Shown here one piece after another: positions 34,298 through 45,099 of a stretch of 64,000 nt of DNA. Where the stretch lies: contig MQVO02000022.1 of NCBI GenBank assembly GCA_001986395.2, positions 124,001 through 188,000 on the forward strand, written 5' to 3'. Below the pieces are notes generated by a model. It ran no database searches. It worked only from the letters and a program-made list of their open reading frames with translations, and was not told the origin of the DNA. How positions within the stretch are numbered: position 1 is the first letter of the stretch; each line of letters begins with the position of its first letter. Made by a program: the position numbers and the translations under genes. The stretch comes from Irpex lacteus. Lineage: Eukaryota; Basidiomycota; Agaricomycetes; Polyporales; Irpicaceae.

Positions 34298-34885
34298 ATG
34301 TCAACATTGACCGTAGTACCTAAGCCCCAGGATGGTATTATCTGTCATCGCCGATATGCCCATACTGCTCCCATCCAATTTTGGAATCTTGGTGGCCCAG
34401 GCATACATCTACAAGGCGTCCTTCATGGCGACTTCTCCAACGTTGTCGACGATGGCACCGAGGTGATGTTTGCGCCTGGGGCTAAGGTCTCTTATAGAAT
34501 CGAGGTAAGTCACTGTCACCCTCAACCTTGCTACTAGTCGTTGGCTGATAATACTCTGTTTTAACAGTGGCCTGGATATCAAGCCATGAGCAAGCAGGTC
34601 CATGCCCGCCGCGTGCATGGCACACAATGCCGCACTAGGATTGCTCAGCAGGTTGCAGAGATGGTTGATGATTTTATCTACGTAAGTTACCTCCGAGTTA
34701 TCTACAACGTATTGCTAGCAAACTGACAATCGCCGCTGATTCAGGAGAGGGGGCGTTGTGAGACCCCATTTCCCGAGTGGCGCGTTGGACCAGGCTTCAT
34801 TGCATACGAGAGCCTGTACCTTATGGAGCTCAGGCGTGTCTCGAAGTCTACCTGGGTGGCTGTGCTTGCATATGCTGCTACTTGA
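34298..34885 (+). CDS. Orphan SKSTW-family protein, copy 2
   Basis: Exons 34298-34504, 34568-34681 and 34745-34885, all phase 0, encode 153 residues. The sequence opens MSTLTVVPKPQDGIICHRRY. It continues with APIQFWNLGG, VVDDGTEVMFAPGAKVSYRI, WPGYQAMSKQVHARRVHGTQ, CRTRIAQQVAEMVDDF, then EWRVGPGFIAYESLYLMELR and SKSTWVAVLAYAAT. It is predicted soluble with mixed alpha/beta content and no targeting signal. The WPGY block at the start of exon 2 and the WRVGPGxI block before a hydrophobic strand are the features I associate with an uncharacterised Agaricomycete family. Function unknown. This copy is intact and serves as the reference for copy 1. Confidence 0.8.
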
Positions 34886-35376
34886 ACCTGGTTGGAGAGC
34901 CCTACGCCCATTCTAGAACAACAACGACTCTGCGTTTTCGTCTGTACTTCATCCGATCCAATATGCTTTGCCAATGCTTTATCCGAGTTTACTATGTCTT
35001 TCCATTCTCTTTAGTCGTCGATTTGTTTCTTCCACTGCTCTTGGTTCATCGAGTGATTACCGCAATGCATTCTGTATCATTTCCTGCTGGTGCTACTGCA
35101 TTTGTCGTCCACAGTCCAATCACTCGACTTCCCAAATCCAGCACGCCAGTGTTTGTTTTCGTGCGGCGATTGAAAGCAAGAGATGTGATTTCGAGCGCCC
35201 ACGATGTGGCAAAGCTGCGGGTGTCAATTATCTTTCCAGCCAACCAACCAGCCACGACTACGACGACGGTCTCCTCGGGTCTCTGGTCTTGCCCTCCACG
35301 TCTCCTTCCTACCCTCTTGTTTCTCCCCGCCTTTCCGTCCTTGACCCTCTACCAGCCTGAAAACTAGAGCAGAAGC
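34886..35376. promoter_or_regulatory. Rer1 upstream region
   Basis: About 490 bases between the orphan gene and Rer1, pyrimidine-rich toward the right end. It should contain the Rer1 promoter. A long open frame (34777-35367) running through it overlaps the orphan gene out of frame and is treated as chance. Confidence 0.35.
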
Positions 35377-36318
35377 ATGATGTCGTCCTCCGAGCCATCC
35401 ACCGACACGCCCTTCACACCCATCTCGGCGCAGTATACCAAGTTTCAGAGGCAGTACCAGCAGGTTCTAGACAAGATTACGCCGTTTGTGCTGTATAGAT
35501 GGTTGACGACTGTTGGGCTGCTGGGTCTGTTTATGCTGAGGATCGTGCTTGCGCAAGGGGTGAGTGTTTATCCTGTGTAGTATCTTCAATAGCTATGTCG
35601 TAGGAACTCACTCTATGTCCTTCTAACTGTCTTTTGTGTTTTATAGTGGTATATTGGTAAGTTCCATCCATATCTGAAGTCTCAAGTACCTTTTCTCTAA
35701 CATGATTATATTATCCTCCAGTATGCTGTGAGTTGCGCTTCCCATGAACGAACAGACACGCACATATCCTCATACGAACCGCCCGCCAGATGCCCACGCC
35801 ATATACCTCCTAAACCTCCTCCTCGCCTTCCTCCAACCTAAATTCGACCCATCCCTACAAGAAGACCTCATGGCGGACGAGATAGAAGAGGGTGGCGAGG
35901 AGATGTCTCTCCCATCTGCGAGAGACGACGAGTTCAGGCCTTTTGTTCGTCGACTTCCTGAGTGGCAGTTTTGGTGCGTTATACTACTCTCGACGTCTTC
36001 AAAGTGGCGTTCTCACGAAATGTGACTGATACATGTACGCTGACAGGCTATCATCAACGCGCGCCACACTCGTCGCGCTGTTCTGCACGCTATCGGAAGC
36101 GTTCGACGTACCCGTATACTGGCCCATCCTCGTCATCTACTTCTTCATCCTCTTCACCTTGACCATGCGTCGACAAATCCAGTACGTATCCCCATCTGCA
36201 GCATAACAAAGGAATCAGTACTGATGAACGTCCGTCGTATAGGCACATGATCAAGTACAAATACGTACCGTTCGATATTGGCCGTAAGGCGCGGTACGGT
36301 AGCAACTCGAGACACTAG
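35377..36318 (+). CDS. RER1: Rer1, ER retention receptor
   Basis: Golgi membrane receptor that returns ER proteins by binding polar residues in their transmembrane segments; it cycles in COPI vesicles. Exons 35377-35559, 35647-35656, 35722-35727, 35790-35973, 36047-36181 and 36243-36318 give 197 residues. Two are micro-exons of 10 and 6 bases, which together encode most of WYIVCY. Family landmarks are YQQVLDKITPFVLYRW at the start of TM1, QGWYIVCYA, IYLLNLLLAFLQPKFDPSLQ, DEFRPFVRRLPEWQFW, FCTLSEAFDVPVYWPILVIY, and the C-terminal MRRQIQHMIKYKYVPFDIG, close to the COPI-binding region. Four membrane segments and normal length. The start could be either of two adjacent ATG codons. Confidence 0.93.
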
Positions 36319-37593
36319 AGGATGCAACTACAGCACTAGACGTGACGCGCGAGCTAGATTTACGAGCTATGAATGAATGGACAGTGGGTTTGGGAGGCTA
36401 CGAGGGAAGTTGAGGTTATTTGTTGTGTTATGCTACGTACATTATGCGGATGCAGATGCAGTATGAGTAGTCTTGTTGGCATCTATATCTAATTTCTCTA
36501 AAACGCTTACCATATTCTCTGCCATGAACGGAATAGGAGCTGTATGGTTGGTAAAACTGATCACTAATGTTATCGCACGAACTTAGGAAACTCGTCGAAG
36601 CCGCGTCATCTAATCAGCATCTGCGAACGTACTAGCTGACCAGGAAAGAAATGTCGTCAAGGCAGGCGTCCAGAAGAACTGACACGGTGCGCGTCATCAA
36701 TCCTTCCTTCCTCTGCTCGAACCTCAGTCTGATTTGAGGCGTAGTCGTCGTTGGCTCCAGTAACCTGCGACTTTCGCCCTCAGGTCTGAACCCTGCTTTC
36801 ACGCTCAAAGGGGATGCAGGGCTGTACCTATACATTCAACACAACACTGTCCATATTATGCGTGTTTAGTGGTCACTGGGACTTCCAGATACCCAAGAAC
36901 CGAGAGACGAGCCGTCAGAATCCTCGACGAGTTGGAACTCGCGTGTAATCTACCTCGCAAAGCCTCGCAATACCCGTCTGCTCCTGCGTACGGGTGTCAA
37001 CGTGCGACAATCGGTGCCCAGCTAGACCGCGATGAACCTAGTGGCATCTCGGCTCGTTTATTTTTCTCGAGCTTGCTTCTAGCTTCGCGAGGTTACATCC
37101 GACGTACTTGCCGACCACCTCTTTGTCACAAGCGCACTCAACGCTCATGGACAGCCGGCGGGTGTGCATGTATGCACTCCGTTGACGGTAGTACACAGAT
37201 CCGCCAGTCAACTGATACCACTGTGCGTTGTATACCCGGTACAATTGGACCCATAGCGTCGTTCACAAACGACGGGGTACCCAAGTATGCCCTTGCGAGA
37301 CGTCTGTGTAATACCTGCAGGATTTAAAGCACGCGAAAGATGAAGAGAAGAAGCTCTTGCAGGAAGGTACTAGAGGGAAAATAGCAACGGAGCAATAATT
37401 CGTGTAACAAGCACAGTACAGCGACATTAAGCCACACTGGATGTTACTGGGATGGTTCAAAGCATATCTCGCATCTATACATCCTGAGAGCAAAGTCCGA
37501 CTAAAACAGAGAAGCTATCGGAATTCTGCCACGACAATTCGTTGAAATAAAACCATTATTGTATGCAGCACACCTCCTTCACCCAACACCCAC
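36319..37593. other. 1.3 kb convergent intergenic region
   Basis: Between Rer1 (+) and the reductase (-). A 152-codon frame at 36869-37327 (+) is arginine- and cysteine-rich without domain signals. A minus-strand frame at 36632-36835 looks slightly more protein-like (PASPLSVKAGFRPEGESRRL) but cannot be extended. I report neither as a gene. Confidence 0.3.
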
Positions 37594-38674
37594 CTACAAA
37601 ACAAACGGAACAACCGCCCTCCTCCCCCTCGGATACCCCTCAAACCTCCTCAAATACCACTCATGCCCCCTCCACGCCCTAGGCAACATCGTAGCCACCT
37701 CGCTCAACAAAAACACCCACGGCGGCGCGTACGTGTCCAAGTCAAAGGGAGAGGGGAGGGGGGAGGAGGCGAGGGCGAAACCGAGCCATTCGAGCCATTC
37801 GCAGAAGTAGTTGGGGTAGGAGATGTAGGTGTAGAGGAGGCCGTGGGGGATTGCGTAGTGTGGTTTGGGCGAGGAGGGGGAGGAAGAGGGTTTGTCGTCG
37901 GTGTCGGTATCGATGTCTGTGTCTTCTTCGACGTCTTTTTTGTTGGTCGGTTGGACGGCGGTACTTTGAGACTCCTTGTTGACGTTACGTCGAAGGTCGT
38001 AAAGAATCTCATCATGCAAAATATTCCCCACAAACCCCACAACCCACAGCCCAACGCCCACCCAAAACCTCGGTCTCCCATACGCCCCCTCCAAAAACTC
38101 CTTCGCCTCATTCGACGAAAGGTACGCCCCAATAAGCGTGCCATTGACGATCGTATACGTGACGGCGCACAGCGGCACTATAATATGGAACTTTGAGCGG
38201 GTGGGCGTGCGCAGCGGGGAGATGAAGGCGCGGTTGGTGTAGTGCAGGAGGAAGAGGCCGGAGAGGATCGCGCTGGGGTTGGAGGGTGTTATTGGGGGTG
38301 AGTGGCCGTAGTTTTTGAAGGAGAGGGGGGAGGTCATGTAGGCGAATATGCAGGTGATGAAGGAGGCGCTTTCCATTATTACCCAGGCTTTTATTCCTGG
38401 TGTGGTGTGGTGTAAGTATGTTAGTTTGTGTGTAAAAGTGGTAGTGGAGAGTGGTGCGCACCGTCAACGAAGAAGATGCTGCTCTGGTCGTTCCCTGCGA
38501 ACCGGCCGAAGGGGGCGTTGTAGAAGAATGAGGCGGGCCCTGCCAGCAACGACGCGATGGCGAACCATTTCTTCGCAACTGTCAACGTATTTCAGTATGT
38601 TTGGCGTACATGCGTGCGTATGACTTACAGTTGTAGAGGTTCTGGTTCTGTACGATCTCTGCTCGTAACACCAT
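37594..38674 (-). CDS. Steroid 5-alpha-reductase-like membrane oxidoreductase
   Basis: Exons 38674-38629, 38578-38462 and 38396-37594 encode 321 residues. Members of the 3-oxo-5-alpha-steroid 4-dehydrogenase family are ER membrane NADPH-dependent enzymes acting on sterols, polyprenols or enoyl-lipids. Landmarks: APFGRFAGNDQSSIFFVDG near the N-terminus, LFLLHYTNRAFISPLRTPTR (the HYxxR block), NILHDEILYDLRR, and the C-terminal YAIPHGLLYTYISYPNYFCE followed by EWLGFALAS. The last has the GLY...YPNYF-EW-E signature of the active site and NADPH pocket. HEWYLRRFEGYPRGRRAVVPFVL is the usual tail. An acidic insert of about 30 residues (EEDTDIDTDTDDKPSS) sits between NVNKESQ and the C-terminal domain and is not typical. 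The strongly Pro/Gly-biased third positions create long antisense frames. Confidence 0.87.
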
Positions 38675-39123
38675 GATTAGCTTGCGAGGTGGCTGAGAGC
38701 AACCTTCAAGTTGAGTTGGTGAGAAACGAATGCTTCTACGTCACCAGGAAACTCGGGGCGGATCACTCGGTCCGACTTTTCATGACGATACTACTGACAC
38801 CGTGCATCGGGAATCAGGATGTCAGACACTTTTAAACGATGACTACTGTATGACTGTCACTGCATAACTTCAGACCCGGCGGATTTGTGGTCGTTGAACA
38901 TGGCGAGCAGGATGACGGGAAAAGTGTCGCAAATGTCCAAGGTGAGCCCGGGTTTTAGCGCTCGGGAGATGTGATTTCATCTACGACTCTTCACAGTCTC
39001 TTCACCAGAACTCGTCGTTCAAGTTGAACTTGTACTTGACTCTCAACCGCCACTGTTGTTGTATAGCCTGTTCTCTGTGTTACCTCTGGGTCTCGCTCCA
39101 CCGGGTGACAGAAGCTCTAGCCG
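38675..39123. promoter_or_regulatory. Divergent promoter, reductase and glycosyltransferase
   Basis: 450 bases between the divergent start codons of the reductase (-) and the glycosyltransferase (+). No gene seen. Both promoters must be here. Confidence 0.4.
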
Positions 39124-41726
39124 ATGGCGTCGTCTCCTTACTACACTGGCTTAACAGAGAAGGAGCCCTTCGACGACGGCCTCCCAACCTTCAACGTCAA
39201 CGCCGCCGTCCACGAAAAGAGACTCCTCCACTCATCTTCAAACTCCTGGCTCGCCTCCCTGTCTCTGCCTCTCCCTGGCGTAAGAACTACGCGTCTCAGA
39301 CTCCCTCTGCCAAACCTCCCTCGGCTGCATCGCTCTACTGTGCGCAGATTCGGACGGCGACGCGGGACTGCTCTGCTTCTGCTTGGCTTTCTGGGGGTCT
39401 TGTATCTTGTCTTGTCAGCGAGTCGACGCTTTGGATTGGGAGCTAAATCGTGGCCGACGCCGTTTCATGAGCCGTCTACGCTGGTGTACCGACGTGAGGA
39501 TCTTCGGAAGATCTGGGAGTGGGAGGTCGCTGCTGGGCATTATCCTAGCAGAAATCGGAGTAAGATATCGTGACCTATATGGTCTTCCGAGACTTACCTC
39601 CATGCGTACAGTACCAGAAGAGATTGGTTTGCACGATGTACTCGACAACCCAGCCCTGCCCATCCAAACTTCTTTGTCCGCTACTGGCAGGTTCAAGAGA
39701 CCCACTTCGACGGAAAATCACGGTATTGGCCCTAAACGTGTATATATGGACATGCAAGCCCAGCCGCCCAATGTCGCATACCCACGGCGCCCGATCCCTG
39801 GTAGTATAGCCGACTTAGACATAATCATGGAGCACTGCGACTTCTCCGAGAACAAGGCAAGTTCTCTCTGTATAATATGCAGGAGACTAGTTTGATGCTG
39901 ATGCCGGTGTAGTATGTACGCGACTGCCTCGAAGTCCTCAGATACGGCGGAGGCCTCGAACTAGGAACCCGCACACGCCGCACCAAAATGTCCAAATGGA
40001 AATACATCTACCTCGAAGAAAGCGCAAAGAACCTCTCGGTGCCCTCGCCCTCCATCAAGCCCTTCGCTCTCAAAGCACCTTCCCCTCCAAATCCGGACCA
40101 CGCTACGGACGAATTACCGAAGAAACGCGGCGTTGCCTGGGAGCCTCATTTACGTCTGCCTCCAGTTCCGAAACGTGTACCGTACAAGGATAGGGATGAA
40201 GCGCAGGTGTGCGACGAGCAGAACCCGCATATATTCCATATGTTCTGGACGGGGCCGTTCACGGACAAACCATACCTCGCCCTGCTCTCCTTCCTCTTCA
40301 CTCAAAACCTCGGGCTCCACCACTCTGCCTCTTCCTCCAACTCTCAAGATAACATCTGCAGACCAAAGTTCTACCTCTGGATAAACCCCGGCCCCGCCGC
40401 CTCCATCCCCAACCCTTCCGCCATGCGCGACATGTACGACGACCTAAAAAAGAACCCGTGGGCGTCGCCGTTCTTGCATCCCCGGTTTAAAGATGTCGTG
40501 CAGTTCAAGATGTGGAATACGACGGAGCAGCTGGATGGGGTGCCTGAGCTTAGGGATGAGTGGAGGGGGATGAGGGAGAGGTTGTTCAATTCTGGGGGGT
40601 ATGTGGAGAAGGTTCCTCAACCGAAAGACGAAGAGGACGAAGAGTTCGAAGGAGAAGCTGAAAGTGTCGAAGTGGACGGTGCAGACGCGAACTCGCCCGA
40701 CGTACTCCCCGCAGCTCCTGGCCCCACCGTAAAGCACAAAGCCAAGGCAGACGACAAACTCTCCCGCATCGGCTCAACCTCCGCCTCCACCTACGACCGC
40801 CTCTCCGTCATCCTCTCCGACATGGCGCGTTTCGTCCTCACGCACAGGTACGGCGGGATCTACCTCGACGCCGACACCCTCCTCCTACGCGACTTCACCG
40901 ACCTGCTCAACTCTCCCTCCGCCTTCGCCTACCGCTGGTCGCGCTTGCCCTTATACAACACAGCGGTGCTGAAAATGCACCGGGAGAGCGCGTTGGGAGG
41001 GTGGTTGATGAGGACGGCGATGAGGAATGGGATGGACTTTCATCCGATGAGTGTTAGTCGGTATGTTAGGGATGCGGGGATGGAGGGGTTGGTGAGGAGG
41101 CTGCCGGATGCGCTGTTTGATGGGGCGTGGCTTGGGACGGAGGGGTATCAGAGGGAGAGGCCTGCGCAGCCGTATTTCGCTGGGTAAGTTCTCGCATGTC
41201 TCTCTTGTTTCTCTTGGTTCCTATCATACATAGCTTGTTCTAACGATGGCACCTGGCAGGTTCCAAGAATTCTTCGACACCCCCGCGCTGAACGCAGCCG
41301 CACCACAAGCAATGGGCTTCGACGGGTTCTTCAAAGGAGCCTACTCCTACCACTTTCACAACTTCTGGTTCGTCGTATTCCCTCTTCTTCCCTCACATAA
41401 ACTCACTCATCCCCACTTTCTCTTCAACGTTCCACCACCGTCTATTATGTAGGTGGAAACCCTTCGACCCAGCACGCAACTTCCCAGACCTCGGACCTCG
41501 CTTCGCAGTGGGCGAACGGGCTGCGCGGGAGGCTCTAACGAATAAATCGGGCTTACACTCAGAATTGACGGAAGGAGTAGAGGGTGACGGTGAGGGAGGA
41601 GGAGAAGGAGAGGGAGAGGAAGGGGAGAAGAGAGACTTGGACTGGGCGGCGGTGATGAAGAGGACGTTTGAGGCGTATGTGAGGGGGGAGAGGCCGAATA
41701 TGTATGGGGAGTGGATTCGGTGGTGA
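39124..41726 (+). CDS. GT32-like Golgi glycosyltransferase
   Basis: Exons 39124-39559, 39612-39856, 39913-41183, 41260-41367 and 41453-41726 encode 777 residues. Type II membrane topology: a cytosolic tail, one membrane anchor (about 81-99, GTALLLLGFLGVLYLVLSAS), then a lumenal catalytic region. The catalytic part has the initiating-sugar-transferase layout: HIFHMFWTGPFTDKPYLALL, then RFVLTHRYGGIYLDADTLLL. The DAD at about 546-548 is the metal-binding DXD. YNTAVLKMHRESALGGWLM and the C-terminal FKGAYSYHFHNFWWKPFDP match the family. It should transfer a hexose from a nucleotide sugar to a glycan. Donor and acceptor are unknown. An acidic low-complexity insert (about 460-500) and a Gly/Glu-rich insert near the C-terminus are unusual. 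The second intron begins with GC, not GT. Confidence 0.85.
39857..39912 (+). other. GC-AG intron
   Basis: The donor is AAG|GCAAGT and the acceptor is GTGTAG. It joins SENK to YVRDCLEVLRYGGG in phase 0. This matches the strong consensus that normally accompanies GC donors. No GT site nearby restores the frame. Confidence 0.85.
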
Positions 41727-42072
41727 GTATGGGTGTGTGAGCCTTGTATTTGTGTATGTGGACTTGCATATCGTGTTTCTCTTCACCTCTCTGGCACCCG
41801 ATTCTCGTTGTATACCCTGCATTGTGATACCCCTCTTTTTGTAGCATTTTGTTTGTATCCTGTATGGGATTCAATAGATTTGTCGACTTTACCACCAGAG
41901 TGTAATCGTCCGACAGGCTATACTTTATTTTTACGTTAAGGTATGACGATGGGCTTGATACGCAGTTAATGCATGCTATGATTATCGAAAAATAGCACAT
42001 GAAGAGTCTAGCATACAATGTCTGAAAAGTCAACTCGCAAAGGAAGCAAGAACATCGAGATGCACCATTACA
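41727..42072. terminator. Convergent 3' intergenic
   Basis: Between the 3' ends of the glycosyltransferase (+) and the MFS transporter (-). AT-rich at 41830-42000. No gene seen. Confidence 0.3.
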
Positions 42073-44018
42073 TCATGCTACATCAGCCGGGTCTCCCTCT
42101 GTACGCTTCGCACTCCCAGCATCTTGACCCTCTCCTTTCCCGGGTACGACCACCTCCTGAATCTTCTCCGCAGGCGTCTCAGACTCAGCCTGTTTCTCCT
42201 TGTCGTCCTTCTTAACCTTCGGTTTCCTAATAGACCACCCGCCCTCGTATCCAAACCACGTATACCTCTTACAATGCGGCCCTCTTAACAGTATGACGAC
42301 GAGGCAGAATCCCTGCCACCCTACGGAGAGCGCAGCAGCGGGCCTCCACCCGTCTGCGTTGAACACTTTCGTTCCAACGGCGGTACCCATGATTTGTCCA
42401 ATGAACAGCTAGAACCACCACCACCACCAACATCACAATCAGTCGATACTCCTCACAGAGAAGATGAACAAGGAGGGAAGCTGGTAGCTCCACGTACCGA
42501 GATAATCATCACAGCGTTCATCCGCGCTCTCGCAGCAGCATCAAGCCCAAAGACACTAGTGATCAACGCGACCTGCTGCATCTGCCTGAACAGGTCGATG
42601 CCCACGGTGACGATGACGACGGCGGCGATGTTCACGCCTCCTGCGCCGAGTTGGATGGCGTAGAAGGCTAGGGAGGCGACGGTGGAGATGAGGGCTGCTG
42701 CCCAGGGGTACATGCCGTCGACTAGAGGGCCGATGAGGGGGGCGGCGGCGACGCCTACCATGCCGATGAGACCGAATAGGCCGATGACTAGGCTGGAGGG
42801 TATGGTAGACTTGTCAGGATGCAGAGTGTGAGTTGGTGAGCGGGACCTACGTGCTATAGTGATACAAAGGTCCACCAAGGAGGAAGGTCAGCGTCACCTA
42901 CAAATACATCAGTAAGGTAGTAAATTGTCAGAATGTAGCGCGTAACATACCCAGAAGTTAGTGAAGCAGGCCATCGAGGCGAGGTTAATTAGGTTGGCTT
43001 GTATAAGCACCGGCTCAGTGACCGCAAACTTTGCCATACTATACAAAATCGTCCAGTACGTCATGCCCTTATTCTTCGCCGGATAATCGGGGAGTTTGAA
43101 GTACAACAGCACCAGCATACTGGCCTGCCACCCCAGAGCGACCCAAAACACGATCCTGTAGGACGCGAACTCCGCGATGAGACCGGCAATGACTCTCGCG
43201 ATGAGAACACCGAAGAGGAGGCCCGAGAATACGATGGAGAGGGCGGAGCCTCGTTTGTGAGGGGGCGCGAGGTCTCCGGTGAGTGCGATGAGGATTTGAG
43301 GGACTACTGTGGAGATGCCGATCAAGAATGAGAGGACCTCGAATACGACGACGTTGGAAGTGATTGGGAGACCGATTGTCAGGGCAGAGCAGATGGTCAT
43401 GAGAAGGAGGATGAGCTGTCGTCGTCTGACGAGGTCACCAAGAGGGCCAATTAGGACCAGTCCTACAGCATAACTGGTTGTGGGTGTTAGTTAGGGATAG
43501 TGCAACACCTGTGAGTGTGCTTACCCTGCCTGAACAAGGGTTGGAATCCGTGACACTTCGTCATGGTCTACATTGAACGCCTGCGATAGCTTTACTGCAA
43601 TTGCGGTTGAATTTGAGTACTAGTATTATGCGGCGAATACAGGAATACGCACGTAATAACGGCTGGCAGTAATACAAGTTTGCAACCACTACGATATGTT
43701 CTCAGCATTCCGTCTGCATTCCGCAATTAGATGACGAAAGTACTCACTGCAAGTGGTTGCCACACCAAACAGTACATTGGTGAAAACATCGAACTCTGCA
43801 GGGTTCTCCGGGTCGTATCGAAGATACTTCGGTATTGGAAGGATGAAGAAATCCCTCTTGACGATGTCTGGATGCGCCGCTTTCCCACTAGACTCCGCAA
43901 ATCCTGTCTCCGTGGTAGACGGTACGGCTGATGCACTGGAGTTCAGCTTGTCTTCGCTGGACGCCGGAGGTACAGCCTGGTTGGCTGGATTCGATGAAGA
44001 ATCTTGTGTCGTGGCCAT
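42073..44018 (-). CDS. MFS transporter, drug/metabolite efflux type
   Basis: Exons 44018-43748, 43688-43653, 43594-43525, 43473-42951, 42897-42851, 42792-42498 and 42408-42073 sum to 525 residues. The second exon is only 36 bases. Family blocks: MVANLYYCQPLL in TM1 and QAFNVDHDEVSRIPTLVQAG leading to YAVGLVLIGPLGDLVRRRQL. The last carries the GPLGDLVRRR version of motif A of major facilitators. QILIALTGDLAPPHKRGSAL and LIARVIAGLIAEFASYRIVF follow. The closest relatives I know are proton-driven efflux pumps of bacterial type that are also widespread in fungi. The N-terminal 60 residues are Ser/Ala-rich, and the tail is Lys/Glu-rich and cytosolic. Direction and substrate cannot be read from sequence. 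Confidence 0.88.
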
Positions 44019-44523
44019 GGTCAGTGCTTGGCACCTCGCGTGCGACAACTGCTATAGGGTGGCCAGCGGGCAGACGGCAGCTTGGGCTGGCTGAGAAAGA
44101 CTGCCTGCGCGCCGTCTTTAATAGCCACGCACCATCACATCGCAGAGAAGTCATGTTCAGTCTCACGAGGAAGCATCTATGACGCTCCGACACGAGATGG
44201 AACAGATGGGAACGGAGAGTGTAGAATACCTTCGAGGCCACATTCGAGAGCATGGTGACCGGGAAATGGACCCACCGTCGACCACCAGATGCTGCATTCA
44301 ACTTGATAGCATTTACAATGACGGTCGCGATCAAGTTGCATTTGCCAGGAACCCCGATCAATGTGCCTTTGGGGTCCTGATATCATTATTGGCCCCCGAG
44401 TACTGTACCGGCTACATCACCACCCTGACTCCGGCTGTCACCCAGGATTTTGGAATCCTGATTAACTCGCGGCTGTTCAGCAGACGAAGTGACGCTGTAC
44501 AAAATTTGACGAACAAAAACTAT
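44019..44523. promoter_or_regulatory. MFS upstream region
   Basis: 500 bases between the MFS start codon and the tRNA, both on the minus strand. It includes the MFS promoter and the pol III terminator side of the tRNA. Short frames (44179-44565) show no domain. Confidence 0.3.
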
Positions 44524-44636
44524 GACAAGAGGGGGATTCGAACCCCCGCAGAGAAACCTCTATGAGAAACCAGCCAATCACTGGCAAGCATTTTACAGCT
44601 TGAGTCACACGCCTTAGACCACTCGGCCATCTTGCC
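44524..44636 (-). tRNA. tRNA-Leu (CAA), with intron
   Basis: Reads on the minus strand. The 5' acceptor arm GGCAAGA pairs with TCTTGTC at the 3' end (one G-U pair). The D-arm is GCC...GGC with GAGTGGTCTAA as its loop. The anticodon stem TGTGA pairs with TCATA, and the loop begins CTCAAG with anticodon CAA at 44602-44600. A long variable arm (GAGG...CTC) marks a class II tRNA. The T-arm is GGGGG-TTCGAAT-CCCCC. A 32-base intron (44598-44567) sits one base 3' of the anticodon, the canonical place. The intron contains TTG, which can pair with the anticodon. Confidence 0.93.
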
Positions 44637-45099
44637 CTGTTCGTGTTGCTCGATAGAACAAATATACCTCTAAAGTGCTCAATTTTCCAGGCAAGAAGTT
44701 CACCGTGACATGGCCCGGGTATGCAACACTATAGCACGCACTGCTGCCATGGTACTACTTAATATCCGTATGTGTTCGAGTCCGTTCAGTACTACAGACA
44801 TGGATATAAGTAGCGACTGTAAGATGCATGGATGCGAGCCGCTGCCATCTCAACATCTGCCAGAGTACACCCCCGCAAGAGTAAGACTCGAGTAATGACT
44901 AACTTGAATAATAGCTGATATACTTTATGCCCGAATTTCTGTGCAACTGGAGCGCAATCAGCATGCAATGTTGATGCATAGATAAAAAGAAAGGAATTTT
45001 GTAATACAGTATGGTCACGGTGGAATATTAAGACACACCTTTTAGAATACGTCAAACGCGGTAGTCCATCAGAGTGGTCGTCCCTTTGACGAAACATTG
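44637..45099. other. tRNA upstream and RNase H 3' flank
   Basis: About 460 bases with no supported gene. A minus-strand frame at 44792-45103 lacks domain signals. Confidence 0.3.

Noticed and set aside
34777..35367. 196-codon plus-strand frame upstream of Rer1
   Set aside because: Overlaps the orphan-family exon in another frame and lacks domain signals.
36869..37327. 152-codon plus-strand frame
   Set aside because: Arg/Cys-rich, no family, no splice or promoter context.
37663..38196. 177-codon plus-strand frame antisense to the reductase
   Set aside because: Low-complexity Gly/Val/Arg shadow of the GC-biased reductase exon.
43620..43713. Alternative splicing of the MFS gene with a 29-33 base intron
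   Set aside because: Too short for a spliceosomal intron; a 59- and a 58-base intron give the conserved VANLYYCQPLL frame instead.
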